Program-made: the position numbers and the translations under genes
Part shown: in pieces, positions 14,573 through 24,600 of the stretch
Layout: every line of letters starts with the position of its first letter
How positions within the stretch are numbered: position 1 is the stretch's first letter
Assembly: GCF_000242635.2 (NCBI RefSeq)
Contig: NC_017770.1
Coordinates: 992,001 to 1,056,000, forward strand
Origin: Solitalea canadensis DSM 3403
Lineage (GTDB): Bacteria > Bacteroidota > Bacteroidia > Sphingobacteriales > Sphingobacteriaceae
Direction of reading: 5' to 3'
DNA length: 64,000 bases
Notes under the pieces: generated by a model
The model's input: only the letters and a program-made list of their open reading frames with translations
What the model was told of the DNA's origin: nothing
Database searches by the model: none

Positions 14573-17539
14573 TCTAGCCCCTGCATCTTTCCGGATCATA
14601 TCAACCGTATTCAAGGATTCTGCAATCTTAAAGTAACTGATCACTACAGGCCGGTCTTTTTCTTCTCTCACTGCAGCAAGCACCTGGTTCATTACTTCCA
14701 GTAACCGATCATCATTTTTAATTACTACTTCAGAATTTGTTCCACCTGAGGAGTTTGAAGCTGCAGCAGTTGCTGCCAACTGCCAGGCATCTAAGCTTTC
14801 CGAAACACCACCATTTCGATAAGTTGAAACCGCTTTATCGATTGCCTGGTAATTGGGTAAAACAGGTGCACCGTTTTTATACATACTGTTATACAGCAGC
14901 TGGTCAATAAGACGCTTATTATTACCATAAACCTTTTTACTAAGCACCATTAGGGGCTCACCGCCTTCCATATTCAGAATATGCTTTCCTGTTTTTCTGT
15001 CGAACAGATCGATCCCACCATCTTCATGGCTACTACCTTCCGGTACAGCACCGATTAAAGCACCATCACGTGCCTTTGGTGTTGATGATCTTGTTTGATT
15101 GCCGGATCCGGAGTCAGCATCATCACCACTCATGGAAGCTGCTTTGGCAATCTTGGCGATACTTAAACCGGCACGGGCCACTGCAATACCGGTCAAGGCA
15201 CCAGCGATCACCTGGCCTCCAGGAATACCGGAGTAAAGTTTCCAATACCCTTGAATTTCCGATTGAGTACGCATAATAACCTCTGCAGTACTCATTGCTG
15301 CTTCAACCACTAGAGCAGCTTTATAAGCTGCTGATTTTTCCCCGAACAGCGTCTTTACGGTGTCGACACCCTCTTTTACCAGGGAAATTGAAGCTTCCTG
15401 TATAGCTTTTTGGCCCTCTTTATAACGGGTTTCATCTGCAATTTTCTTCTTATAAACCCGTTCTGATTCCTTAATCCGGTTATCAGCTATTTTTTTATCT
15501 ATCTGAGAGGTGTCTTCACCAAACGTTTCATGCAGAATCTTTAAAGCTACTAACCGTTCATATTCCAGTTCATATTCGCTGAGAGCAAAAGCTTGTTGCA
15601 GCTCCAGTTCCTTTTCGAGACGTTCTTCCAGAGGAACTTCATTTAAATCATCATAGGCATCAGCTTTCTGATTCTGAAGATTGGTTTCTTTATCATTAAA
15701 CCGGTTTTCAAGCTGATTTTTGGAAAGTTCAAAATAGGCTTTTGCGTCTTCAGCGTTTTGCTTTTCCTGTTCTTTTTCCCGTTCCTCAGCTTGCTTTTTC
15801 TTTAGGAGATCCAGTTCTTTCTTTTCTTCGATATTGATAGTAAGGATATCATTTGCATGCCCCTTTGCCCTCTCTCGCAGCTTCTTATATTTTTGTTCAA
15901 CTTCGAATACTTCCTGCTGATCCTTTTCTAAAGTTAGCTTATGGTTATCGTCCTTTACTTTTTGGATATCCTGTTGCAGCTCTTTATACTTATTTAATGC
16001 TTTTTCTTTAGCCTTTTCCTCTTCCTCGGTATTCCCATTCCCATTTGTTTGGGGCTTATCAACTTTTATCTCTGGGATAGTGAGATTTCCTCCTTTGAGC
16101 TCGTTGATAATACCTGTTCGACCCTTGATTCTTTCATTCAATGCTGCAATATTTTCATCCAGAACTCTTAATTCCTCATCAGTAAGTTTTCTTACATAAG
16201 AACTTGACATACCAGGGCCCGTTGTAGCCGTTTCCCAGGCTGTTCCGGACTTTCTTCTGATTGCAAGTTCGGTAAGTCGCTTTTGATCGGATTTTAAGGC
16301 ATCCTCATTTTCCGTAATAGCATCAGCATTTTTAACCTTTAACATGGCTTTTTGAGTCTCAATAAACTCACGAGCTTTAGTGGTATTGATTGAAACGATG
16401 TTGCCATACTTATCAAACTCAGCTGCAGCACTGGGAATAACTTGAGAAACTCGTTGAATGATGTTTTTTAACTCATTCTGTTCAATGGCTGTTAATTTGG
16501 TTTTGGTTTTAAGGGTGTCATATCGATCCAGTAACGGTGCAATGTCCCCTGTAAGGGATTTAACAACCTTTTGTTGTTCCTTAAAGTCATCTATTGAATT
16601 ATCTGCAGCTGATTTAAACATCCTTGTAATAGCTGAAGTGCCATCATTAGCCAGTTTGATAATACTCATGATACTTTCACTGAAGCTTGTTCCAATAGTA
16701 GCCGCAAGTTTATCCAGGTTATCCTTTAGATTTGAAGCCTGTCCTTCAATGGTTTTAGATACAGCGGCCATACTGCCAGCTATACCATCCATTTTTGCGA
16801 AATTCAATAATGCTTTCTGAATCCCTTGTTCATCGAATTTGTTGACTGATAATGTCATTCCCTTAAAGGTCAAGCTTACTGTATCTCCAACAGTTTTCGC
16901 TCTCAAGCCTAACTCCTTCATTCGCTCCCACTCTCCAGTCATTCCATCAAGCATCGCTTCGATGTACTGATCAAGCGTTTTGCCTTGAGAAGCGGCCAAA
17001 TCACCCATTTGAGTTAACTCTGCTTTTGTTGGGATTATACCACGGTTAACTAGCTTTATATACCCCTGGGTAGCCTCTTCTAATGAAAACGGTGTTTCAG
17101 CTGCCCATTCACGTAACATATCCAATGCTGCTTTGGCTCCGCTTTTACTGCCTAGGGAGTTTTCTAGTATTGCAGTGAACTTTTGTGTTTGCGCTGCAGC
17201 CTGGTAAATTCCTCCAATGAAACGCTCAACTGCAGCAACAGCCAGTTCAAAACCTTTTATCAGTGCGCCACCTACAAACGTTCCTGCAGCAATTTGCTTA
17301 AACTTCCCGAACGAGGTAGTTGTGCCATTAACGGCTTCTTTCATTTCGTTCTGAGCATCCTTTAAGGCTTTTCGTTGCCTAATCAGCTCTGCATACTGTG
17401 CCGGATTATCGGCCTCTCTCATTTTATTTATCGATGAGGTTAATGCTCTTACTGCACTGTTTACCTCATTGATAGTTGTCATGCTGTTTTGACCGTTTAA
17501 TACCAGGTCTATAACAGCCTTTTCATTTTCCATCGCCAT
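14570..17539 (-). CDS. phage tail tape measure protein
   Basis: This 989-residue protein has the layout of tape measure proteins. An N-terminal helical region leads into hydrophobic segments (about 90-125, with AAGTFVGGALIKGFELAVAA). A conserved block follows (ENSLGSKSGAKAALDMLREWAAETPF, here quoted in part as FSLEEATQGYIKLVNRGI). Long Lys/Glu-rich coiled coil occupies about 480-700, and a Gly/Ala-rich hydrophobic stretch about 720-800. Its length sets tail length, and it occupies the tube until DNA ejection. The size predicts a long tail of siphovirus type. It is the last tail gene, which is unusual; in most siphophages tail tip and fibre genes follow it. Confidence 0.88.
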   Translation of the reverse strand: MAMENEKAVIDLVLNGQNSMTTINEVNSAVRALTSSINKMREADNPAQYAELIRQRKALKDAQNEMKEAVNGTTTSFGKFKQIAAGTFVGGALIKGFELAVAAVERFIGGIYQAAAQTQKFTAILENSLGSKSGAKAALDMLREWAAETPFSLEEATQGYIKLVNRGIIPTKAELTQMGDLAASQGKTLDQYIEAMLDGMTGEWERMKELGLRAKTVGDTVSLTFKGMTLSVNKFDEQGIQKALLNFAKMDGIAGSMAAVSKTIEGQASNLKDNLDKLAATIGTSFSESIMSIIKLANDGTSAITRMFKSAADNSIDDFKEQQKVVKSLTGDIAPLLDRYDTLKTKTKLTAIEQNELKNIIQRVSQVIPSAAAEFDKYGNIVSINTTKAREFIETQKAMLKVKNADAITENEDALKSDQKRLTELAIRRKSGTAWETATTGPGMSSSYVRKLTDEELRVLDENIAALNERIKGRTGIINELKGGNLTIPEIKVDKPQTNGNGNTEEEEKAKEKALNKYKELQQDIQKVKDDNHKLTLEKDQQEVFEVEQKYKKLRERAKGHANDILTINIEEKKELDLLKKKQAEEREKEQEKQNAEDAKAYFELSKNQLENRFNDKETNLQNQKADAYDDLNEVPLEERLEKELELQQAFALSEYELEYERLVALKILHETFGEDTSQIDKKIADNRIKESERVYKKKIADETRYKEGQKAIQEASISLVKEGVDTVKTLFGEKSAAYKAALVVEAAMSTAEVIMRTQSEIQGYWKLYSGIPGGQVIAGALTGIAVARAGLSIAKIAKAASMSGDDADSGSGNQTRSSTPKARDGALIGAVPEGSSHEDGGIDLFDRKTGKHILNMEGGEPLMVLSKKVYGNNKRLIDQLLYNSMYKNGAPVLPNYQAIDKAVSTYRNGGVSESLDAWQLAATAAASNSSGGTNSEVVIKNDDRLLEVMNQVLAAVREEKDRPVVISYFKIAESLNTVDMIRKDAGAR

Positions 17540-17564
17540 CTATATCACCCTCACTTTAATTTGC

Positions 17565-18011
17565 TTATACGTGTATGCTCACATTGCCAATTTGCGCTAT
17601 ACCATCCTTCACTTCTTTCATTGCACTTATTGCAAACCGGATCTCCAATATTCTCCGGAGCTTTCCGATTTCCCGTCGCTTGGTTTTGCTGTACCATGGT
17701 TTGGCTTTACGAGCCATATGGTGAAGCCTACCGGATTCGCCTCTGCTTCTGGAGTATGCATCATCCCCTAATGCTTTCCTACTCCCTAAGGGAACACCCC
17801 GTCCGACACCCATATCGACAAACCGACCGTAATTATTGAATTTTATAAGTACCCGCTCGACATCTCCACCGTTTGACTGCAGTTCGGTTGCAAACGAATG
17901 ATACAACCGATCATCTCCAATAATCATGTACCGATCCATGGCTTCCTGGAACCTTTTGACGGTTCTGGAGAGCCATTTATCAAGCAATTGCTCTAATTCC
18001 TTCTGCTGCAT
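17565..18011 (-). CDS. putative tail completion/neck protein
   Basis: This 148-residue basic protein has a helical N-terminus, then a compact region with YGRFVDMGVGRGVP (about 63-76) and an Arg/Lys-rich stretch. Similar FVDMGVG-containing proteins occur in Bacteroidota prophages between tail genes, often loosely annotated as morphogenesis proteins. The exact function is not known to me. It starts 11 bp after the end of the 703-residue tail protein. Confidence 0.45.
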   Translation of the reverse strand: MQQKELEQLLDKWLSRTVKRFQEAMDRYMIIGDDRLYHSFATELQSNGGDVERVLIKFNNYGRFVDMGVGRGVPLGSRKALGDDAYSRSRGESGRLHHMARKAKPWYSKTKRREIGKLRRILEIRFAISAMKEVKDGIAQIGNVSIHV

Positions 18012-18021
18012 GTTCTCTCAC

Positions 18022-20133
18022 TTAATATCTTGGACGTGGACCGATGTTTGGAGCCGATGGATTACTTCTGGTTGTAATGATGTTATAGCCCACTGAAGGC
18101 AGTAAGGAAAAATAATCCTGGTATTTAGTGTACCTGTAAGCCATTAGGAAGGTGTAATTAGAAAATAACACCACTTTACTACCATTACAGATAACCTGTC
18201 GGTTTTCACTGAAACTCATATAAGAATTGATCCTGTTAACATGATCCATTTTATACTTCACATTCAGGTTATTTGCAATGAATGGTTTTGTGCCGGCCCT
18301 GTCAGAATAAAACCTGATCACGATATCGCCGGATATTTTATACCGGTTATCAAATAAACCACCTTCGTTATACCGGCGGTGGTTCTCAATTTCAAGGATT
18401 GCATAGATAATAATTGGATTAACTGGTACAGATCCATCCACCGGAGGAATATACTCTGGAGGGTTTACCGGAACTGCAGATCTGGAAGGAGTAGCTGATT
18501 GAGTGTAGACTTCCATTTCAGCACTGGCATAAGTCGGAAACTCATAGCTCAGACGGCTTAGAATACACCTCATTTTTACACCTTCGTCCGTTAATATGAT
18601 CTTAGGTAGTTTTAATAGTTTTTTGGTGAATTCACTACCATTTAGGTTCATATTAAACACAGCAACTTTGGCATTTTTTTGAAATTCAAACCACGGTTCC
18701 AGCCACCTCTTAAAAAGGCCGAATTCCCCTTCATAGATCATTGCATATTCACCAACTCTGATGTTATTGTAATTGGTGACACCACTGCTTGCAAATGGGT
18801 AATAATAGCCCAATGAATCAGGCTGCATACCATAGTAGGTGAAAAAACGAAGGCTGAATTTATGCTTAGTTTCATCTGCCATATCTCCAGCAGCTACTAA
18901 TGGATCTCTGATCAGGCAGCTTTGATTTACTACCGGCAAAAGCAGGGTTCTTTCATCAGCTCTATCCCGGTCAGTTCTGAAAGTACCCATTAAAATAGGA
19001 CCGGTGCCTAGCTCATACGTTTCACCTCCTCCGTTAAAATTGTATTCACGAACAATCGGATCTCTGGGATCACCAGTTACGTCGATAGGAGGAGGGGAGT
19101 CACTCCACATTTTATCATCTGAGTCAAATGTTGGTTTTATGGTTAAGCCACTGTACTCATTAGAATTCAGATCTTTCATGTGTCCAGTTTTGGTAGTAAA
19201 ATCTTCAACCGACGTACTTACCAAAGCTTCTTTCAAGGGCGTGAAATCTGCAGTAAGCGTTTCCGGATCCAACAGGATCTGAATGCCAAACGAATTCTTC
19301 AGTGCGTTAAAGAATTTTCCGATAGATATCTGAGGTAAGTGGTCTCCAGCAGTAATTTTTAAGGTTCCGATAGTGCTAACTATTAAAGGAAGTGCCACGT
19401 TGTTGAATATCAGGATCCGATCTAACCATGGATCAGAAAACCATGAGCCCTTCGCCTGGTAACCCAAAAGTTTGCAGCATTCAATAACTACATACTTCAG
19501 ACTGAAAAAAGGAAACTGCATGTAAGCAGATTTTGTTGGAGGTTCGGCCAGGCCATACCTCATTTCATAGCTATTGGTTTCTGCAGATAAATAGACCGGA
19601 TTCATGGAGCTCACAACTGGTGTGATTACAACTCCGTTTTCATCTCGTTCAGGACTATTTGCGATGTAGTTAACTACGTACGGGAACACATACGGAACTT
19701 TAGGAAAGTTTATCCAGGTTGCTGCAATGTTATTTTTGATTTCTGAGGCATTATTGCCCAATTGAAAAGTAGTATCCTTAAAAAGGTCATTTAATGTAGT
19801 CTTACTTAGAATATTGGCTACACCACTATTATCAGCCAGGATATAACCCTCAATTGTGCCATTACTAATTTTAAACTTGAAAATACCTTTCTTATGAAAG
19901 GTATCTCCATTGTAAAGCTCACATTCAAACCCTTTTTCAAGGTCGCCTATGCGTTCAGGTCGATGTAAATGGTTAATTAACCGTTTGTTTTTAGGAGTCA
20001 GCTTAGCCTTAATCGGATAGCTGTACGTCCCGACTAACTCCCGGGAGTTAAAAGCCGGATGGCTAACTTCTAATTGTAATTTTGTTCCTGGTTCTAAGTC
20101 TAAGCTTTCACCATTAATTCTAATTGACAGCAT
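18022..20133 (-). CDS. tail-associated structural protein (distal tail/hub-like)
   Basis: This protein of about 703 residues is beta-rich with no signal peptide. The N-terminus (MLSIRINGESLDLEPGTKLQ) and the following GTYSYPIKAKLTPKNKR segment are typical of Bacteroidota phage proteins that sit at the tail tip. The position between fibre and tape measure genes supports a distal tail or baseplate hub role. A Pro-rich linker near 560-590 separates a C-terminal beta domain. I chose the ATG at 20133 because the upstream extension (MCAREFE) is short and overlaps a terminator region. Confidence 0.55.
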   Translation of the reverse strand: MLSIRINGESLDLEPGTKLQLEVSHPAFNSRELVGTYSYPIKAKLTPKNKRLINHLHRPERIGDLEKGFECELYNGDTFHKKGIFKFKISNGTIEGYILADNSGVANILSKTTLNDLFKDTTFQLGNNASEIKNNIAATWINFPKVPYVFPYVVNYIANSPERDENGVVITPVVSSMNPVYLSAETNSYEMRYGLAEPPTKSAYMQFPFFSLKYVVIECCKLLGYQAKGSWFSDPWLDRILIFNNVALPLIVSTIGTLKITAGDHLPQISIGKFFNALKNSFGIQILLDPETLTADFTPLKEALVSTSVEDFTTKTGHMKDLNSNEYSGLTIKPTFDSDDKMWSDSPPPIDVTGDPRDPIVREYNFNGGGETYELGTGPILMGTFRTDRDRADERTLLLPVVNQSCLIRDPLVAAGDMADETKHKFSLRFFTYYGMQPDSLGYYYPFASSGVTNYNNIRVGEYAMIYEGEFGLFKRWLEPWFEFQKNAKVAVFNMNLNGSEFTKKLLKLPKIILTDEGVKMRCILSRLSYEFPTYASAEMEVYTQSATPSRSAVPVNPPEYIPPVDGSVPVNPIIIYAILEIENHRRYNEGGLFDNRYKISGDIVIRFYSDRAGTKPFIANNLNVKYKMDHVNRINSYMSFSENRQVICNGSKVVLFSNYTFLMAYRYTKYQDYFSLLPSVGYNIITTRSNPSAPNIGPRPRY

Positions 20134-20159
20134 CTCAAATTCCCTCGCACACAAATGAT

Positions 20160-20186
20160 GAAAAGCGGTATCGATAAATACCGCTA
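20160..20186 (-). terminator. hairpin, possible internal terminator
   Basis: agcggtat (20164-20171) and ataccgct (20178-20185) form an 8-bp stem followed on the minus strand by TTTTC. It lies between tail genes and may attenuate transcription. Confidence 0.45.
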
Positions 20187-20205
20187 AAAAATCTTATCAG
20201 AACCG

Positions 20206-20664
20206 TTAATTGACAATCTCCGGAGTTTTTAATTCTACTTTGAGATCTGGATCAATCACGAAAGGTTTAAATACTTCAATCCAGCTTTCGTGAAGTCCTT
20301 TAGGCAGCTCTAATGCTAAATAAGGTTCAAATTCAATTGATTTATCTTCAAATGCGAGGTCTTTTGCAGCATCAGAAGCCTTAATTCCTTCTTTATCAAA
20401 TTGGTAATTACGTTTACCGGTTTTATCATCGATCGTAAAGAAAACCCTGCCGGTGTCAGCATCCGTTAGCGCGTGATCGAGTTCAATATCACTTAGCTTT
20501 TCCATCCATTGCTTGTGAAATTCATTCACCTGGTTAGCAACTTTTGTAATTGCATACTTCAGTTTCGTTTCCTCCGGAAAGAGCTTTAAGTACTCGTTGG
20601 CTGCTTTGATAAAAGAATAAATCTGCTTATAGGAAACTTTAGCCTTATTGATTTTAGCGTTCAT
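20206..20664 (-). CDS. hypothetical phage protein
   Basis: This 152-residue acidic protein is helical at its N-terminus (YKQIYSFIKAANEYLKLFP) and mixed afterwards, with no signal peptide and no family I recognise. It contains a DDKTGKRNYQFDKEGIKA segment resembling small phage assembly chaperones, but that is not decisive. Given its place in the tail gene cluster it is probably a minor structural or chaperone protein. Confidence 0.55.
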   Translation of the reverse strand: MNAKINKAKVSYKQIYSFIKAANEYLKLFPEETKLKYAITKVANQVNEFHKQWMEKLSDIELDHALTDADTGRVFFTIDDKTGKRNYQFDKEGIKASDAAKDLAFEDKSIEFEPYLALELPKGLHESWIEVFKPFVIDPDLKVELKTPEIVN

Positions 20665-20685
20665 ATTGTAATGTGTGTAATAGGG

Positions 20686-21009
20686 TTATTGAATTAATTG
20701 AGCATTGTGATTTACGTTAACTTCTAAGATCGACTGATAAACTTCCTGTTTGGTTATCTGACCCTGGCTAAGCTGCTTTGAAATACTCAGCGTAACATCA
20801 AACGGAGTAAAACAAGCTTCTCTATTTTCGTAATCTGAAACTGAGCGATAAATTGAAGCACTTGCAGACAAGGTATATTGTTCTACCTCTTGTCCATTTT
20901 CATCCCGGCTATAGGATGTTTGGATGGTGTGCTGCATTAGTTTAATAATAGCCTCGTTGGTTGAAAAACCGCCTTGCGCTTTTACGCTTGAATTGATGAG
21001 AATGTGCAT
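20686..21009 (-). CDS. hypothetical phage protein
   Basis: This 107-residue protein lies between tail genes, separated by five bases from the next. The sequence has an N-terminal beta segment and a TSYSRDENGQEVEQYTLSAS stretch. It is not recognised, has no signal peptide, and is a candidate small tail component or fibre chaperone. Confidence 0.5.
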   Translation of the reverse strand: MHILINSSVKAQGGFSTNEAIIKLMQHTIQTSYSRDENGQEVEQYTLSASASIYRSVSDYENREACFTPFDVTLSISKQLSQGQITKQEVYQSILEVNVNHNAQLIQ

Positions 21010-21013
21010 GATG

Positions 21014-21649
21014 TTAAATACTTAAAATTTCGATATAGAATTGTACGCGGTTACCGCTTGTTCCTAACCCAATGTTAACCACCCCAACGCTAACTGTAAA
21101 GGACTTTGATTTTGAGGTGTCGATATCTGCAGTAATTTCAAAGGTTGACACATTATTTGTTCGCTGAACAGTAGGAAATACAGATCCTTGTCCGAAGTCA
21201 TAGGTTGCTGACACGTTAAATAGAATATCTGCAGTATTGGTGCCCACCTGCGTAAAACGGATTTTAACGCTTTGACTTGTTTCCACTATTGCTGCGTTCA
21301 CCATACCACTAGCCGAATTATTGCCACTGCTTTGACTATATACATGAAATGCGATATTGTTGCCGTTTAATCCCTGAGCACCGAGTTCCGATATATAGCT
21401 AATGACTCCACTACCTCCGGTGACGTGATACCTGGAGTAAAAGTTCCCCGTTCTTTTTATAAAATAACTCCCGTCAACAGCTGGACCTACTCCAAGAGGA
21501 TCAGCAAAAATTTTATCATTTAAAGCTGCGGGTAACTTTACCATGTAACAGGTACTTACCGGAGCAGTACCAGGCGTGCTAAAGTCCACTTTAAAAAGGC
21601 CGGTTACAGGCATTAATTGACTGGTTCCCCAGAATGCAAGTCCTATCAT
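21014..21649 (-). CDS. putative tail fibre/appendage protein
   Basis: This 211-residue beta-rich protein has many Ser, Thr, Gly and Asn residues and no charged coiled coil. Stretches such as FHVYSQSSGNNSASGMV and alternating hydrophobics suggest a beta-sandwich head. It lies directly downstream of the giant fibre gene (one base apart), so it may be a receptor-binding tip or accessory fibre. This is inference from composition and location. Confidence 0.5.
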   Translation of the reverse strand: MIGLAFWGTSQLMPVTGLFKVDFSTPGTAPVSTCYMVKLPAALNDKIFADPLGVGPAVDGSYFIKRTGNFYSRYHVTGGSGVISYISELGAQGLNGNNIAFHVYSQSSGNNSASGMVNAAIVETSQSVKIRFTQVGTNTADILFNVSATYDFGQGSVFPTVQRTNNVSTFEITADIDTSKSKSFTVSVGVVNIGLGTSGNRVQFYIEILSI

Positions 21650-21650
21650 A

Positions 21651-24600
21651 TTAGTAATCGGTTATGATCGCTCCGTACACTGTACTGTTAATTTGAATTA
21701 GGGAAATAATTGCTGCCTTGTTGGCCGATATCGTAAGGTTTGCAATGCTTGGAAACTTAACACCGGTAATAGCAATGGTAATCGCAAACGTTGCCGTGTT
21801 TTTGATTTCTATCGTTACGTTTTTCCGGTCTGCAGCATTGGAAAGCGTAAATGTGGTATTTGCTGAAATCGATTTGTACTGATTGCCTCCTATGTTAAAA
21901 TCAATCACAGTTCCAGGAATAGCCGCCTGTGTCAGTAGAATTGCAGAGGCTAATACATTTCCATAAATAGTGGTTTCACCATCTCCAAAAGAAGCATAGG
22001 TTTTTGTGGTAGTGCCGTTATGTCCGTAGATGCCAAGAGGTCTAAAGGCCGCATTTGTCCCAATAGAACCCGCTAATATCCCAATAGTAGTGCCTGAAGT
22101 GTTCCAAATGACATCTATAAACTCAGCATTTGCATTACCATTAACTGTCCCTCCTTTAAAGACAAACATCTCGCTATTAGCGGAAATCCTTCCTTGCACA
22201 TCTAATGTATAGGCTGGAGCATTGGTGCCGATCCCCAAATACCCTGTATCTCGTTTAATTACAAGGGCATTAAGAATTCCTGTACCGGTATCATTATAAC
22301 GAAGTACTGCAAAATCATAGCCGACGTTGTTTGAACCAGTTTGCGTATTGATACCATAAAGGTTCCACATAGTTACACCAGATCCGTTCCTCATTACAAA
22401 TGAGCCGGAGCCTGGTGCCCGATCGCTTATAACGGCTCTGGCTAACCAATCAACAGTAGAAAGATTACTATTTCCGGAATGCCAGAACTTAGACCAGGTT
22501 GAATATGCTGTACCATTATAGTAGCGATAATACATATCTCCACTACCTCCAACCTGAGGGAATGCTAATTGATGACTCCAGGAATTTGCTGCTACTGGCT
22601 GACCAAGGCTATTATAATTATATGGGATGTTTATTAACGCACCTGCATTGGCAGTTGGGGCATTAGTGGCAGATCCTAAATTCCAGGCATAAGTACCGAT
22701 TCCATTACCATTATTTAAGTCAGCCAAGAAAGTAGATCCATTGGTTCTATCTTTAAACAACAAGCCGTCATTGCCGTTGTGATAAAACTTGTACCATCCT
22801 GACCAAGTGTTAGGAGCAGTAAGCTTTTTAAATTGGAAATCAGTATCAGCGGCAGCTGAAGTCCAAAGCTTAAATGAACCGATCGCTGAAGTACTCGAAT
22901 AATCAGCTACCCGGTCATAAGCAAAACCTCCTCCTGCAGTGTATGGAAAATTCGTAGAACCGCTAGAATTAATAATTGAATATGAGTTTGACAGAGACGT
23001 TCCAGCTACAAAAGCTATAGGTGCATTAGCATCCGGAAGATTAACGCTTCTATACCATAATGCATTTATCCCTCCTGAAACTATTAAATGGCTGATACTA
23101 TCATCCGTAGCTCCGTTAACTAATAGCTTTTTAGCCTTCCAATCAACAGTAGCAAGGTTACTATTCCCACTATCCCAAAACTTTCTCCAGTTTCCCCAAA
23201 CACCTGTTTGTTGGGATCTTGTATACCAGTCTTTACTATTATTGTCAACACCAATAATATTGCTAAAAGTATTGTTGTTATCCGATCTAATATTAAAGGC
23301 TGTAAAAAATCCTGCTGCAGGGCCATTTATAGCAGTGTTGGTTCCATGCATTAACCCTTCATAAGGCAATGTATTCCAATCGGTAATTGTTCCGGTAGGA
23401 GTGTTTGCAAATGCATATTGTTTGATATCTACAGCATCAAATCTGAAGGCTGCAGCATTCCATCGTGCGAACCCTCCGGATAACGGAGTATCTTCCCTGG
23501 TAGCAACCTTTTGCAGATTGCCGATTTCACCAATTTTAAACGCGTCATCGAATTCATCAAATACAAACTGGTAATTGATTGCCGTACCTCGTTCAACTTC
23601 AATACCTCCATAACGAGCGGTAACACCTGGGCCAACTTCATTTTTATTAATCAATAATAAATTGTCCTCAATGTTCACCTGTTCTGCATTTGATTCATAA
23701 ACAGATCCATTGTGAATGATGTTGCCATTGATCACCAGGTCTCCAATGGTTAAACTACGCGTGGTTGTGTTTCCTGCAGCTAGAATTGCATCAATAGTAT
23801 GCGTATGGCCAAGTTGAGAATAACGACCATCAGCAAATACCTGATCAATTGAAGCCTCCCATTTAACTATTCGTGGATCTGTTAACTGTAGATATCGTGT
23901 GTCTCCCTGGGCAAAGGTGATATAAGGAATGTTTACTCCCGCAATTACACGGCCTTCCTCAGTTACTGTTACCTGGTTGTAAGTTCCTGCAGCAATTCCG
24001 GTTTTATAGTCCTGATCTGGAGACATAACTCCAACCAGCTCATTAAACCAGTGTTGATGTTCAAAAGCAGCAAAGCGGTCATCACTTTCCGTTTTTCGGT
24101 AATACAGGTTATCATGATTATGATCCGGATTATTTCCTCCAGATCTTGAACTACCAAACTGATCTGGAATATAATAATCAGAATCTGGTTGAGCAGTCTC
24201 ATTGTACCCAAGATCTTCGGAGCTATCTTCAGAGTACAGCCGATCAACATAGGCACTGGAGTACTCAAACTTAATGGCCGGTAAATTATCCCGGTCTTTA
24301 TATTTTTTAATATTTCGGGATGTTACCGAAATCGGGATACACTCTTTATTGATGTACCGGTACTTGTAATTCGATACAAAGAAATCCGCCAAAGCGTGTA
24401 TTTCAGTTCTTTTTTTAAAGCCGGTTGCAACCTGCTCCACTCTTTTAAGCTCAATATTAAAATCGATCTTTTGAGCCTGACTAAGCTTATAGTTGAATGG
24501 AAGCTTCTGATCTGCACTTTCAGTTAACAGATCAAATTCACTGCTTTGCTCGCCAACACATGTAAGGGTTTTAAAGCCTCCCACGCTATCGGCAAATACA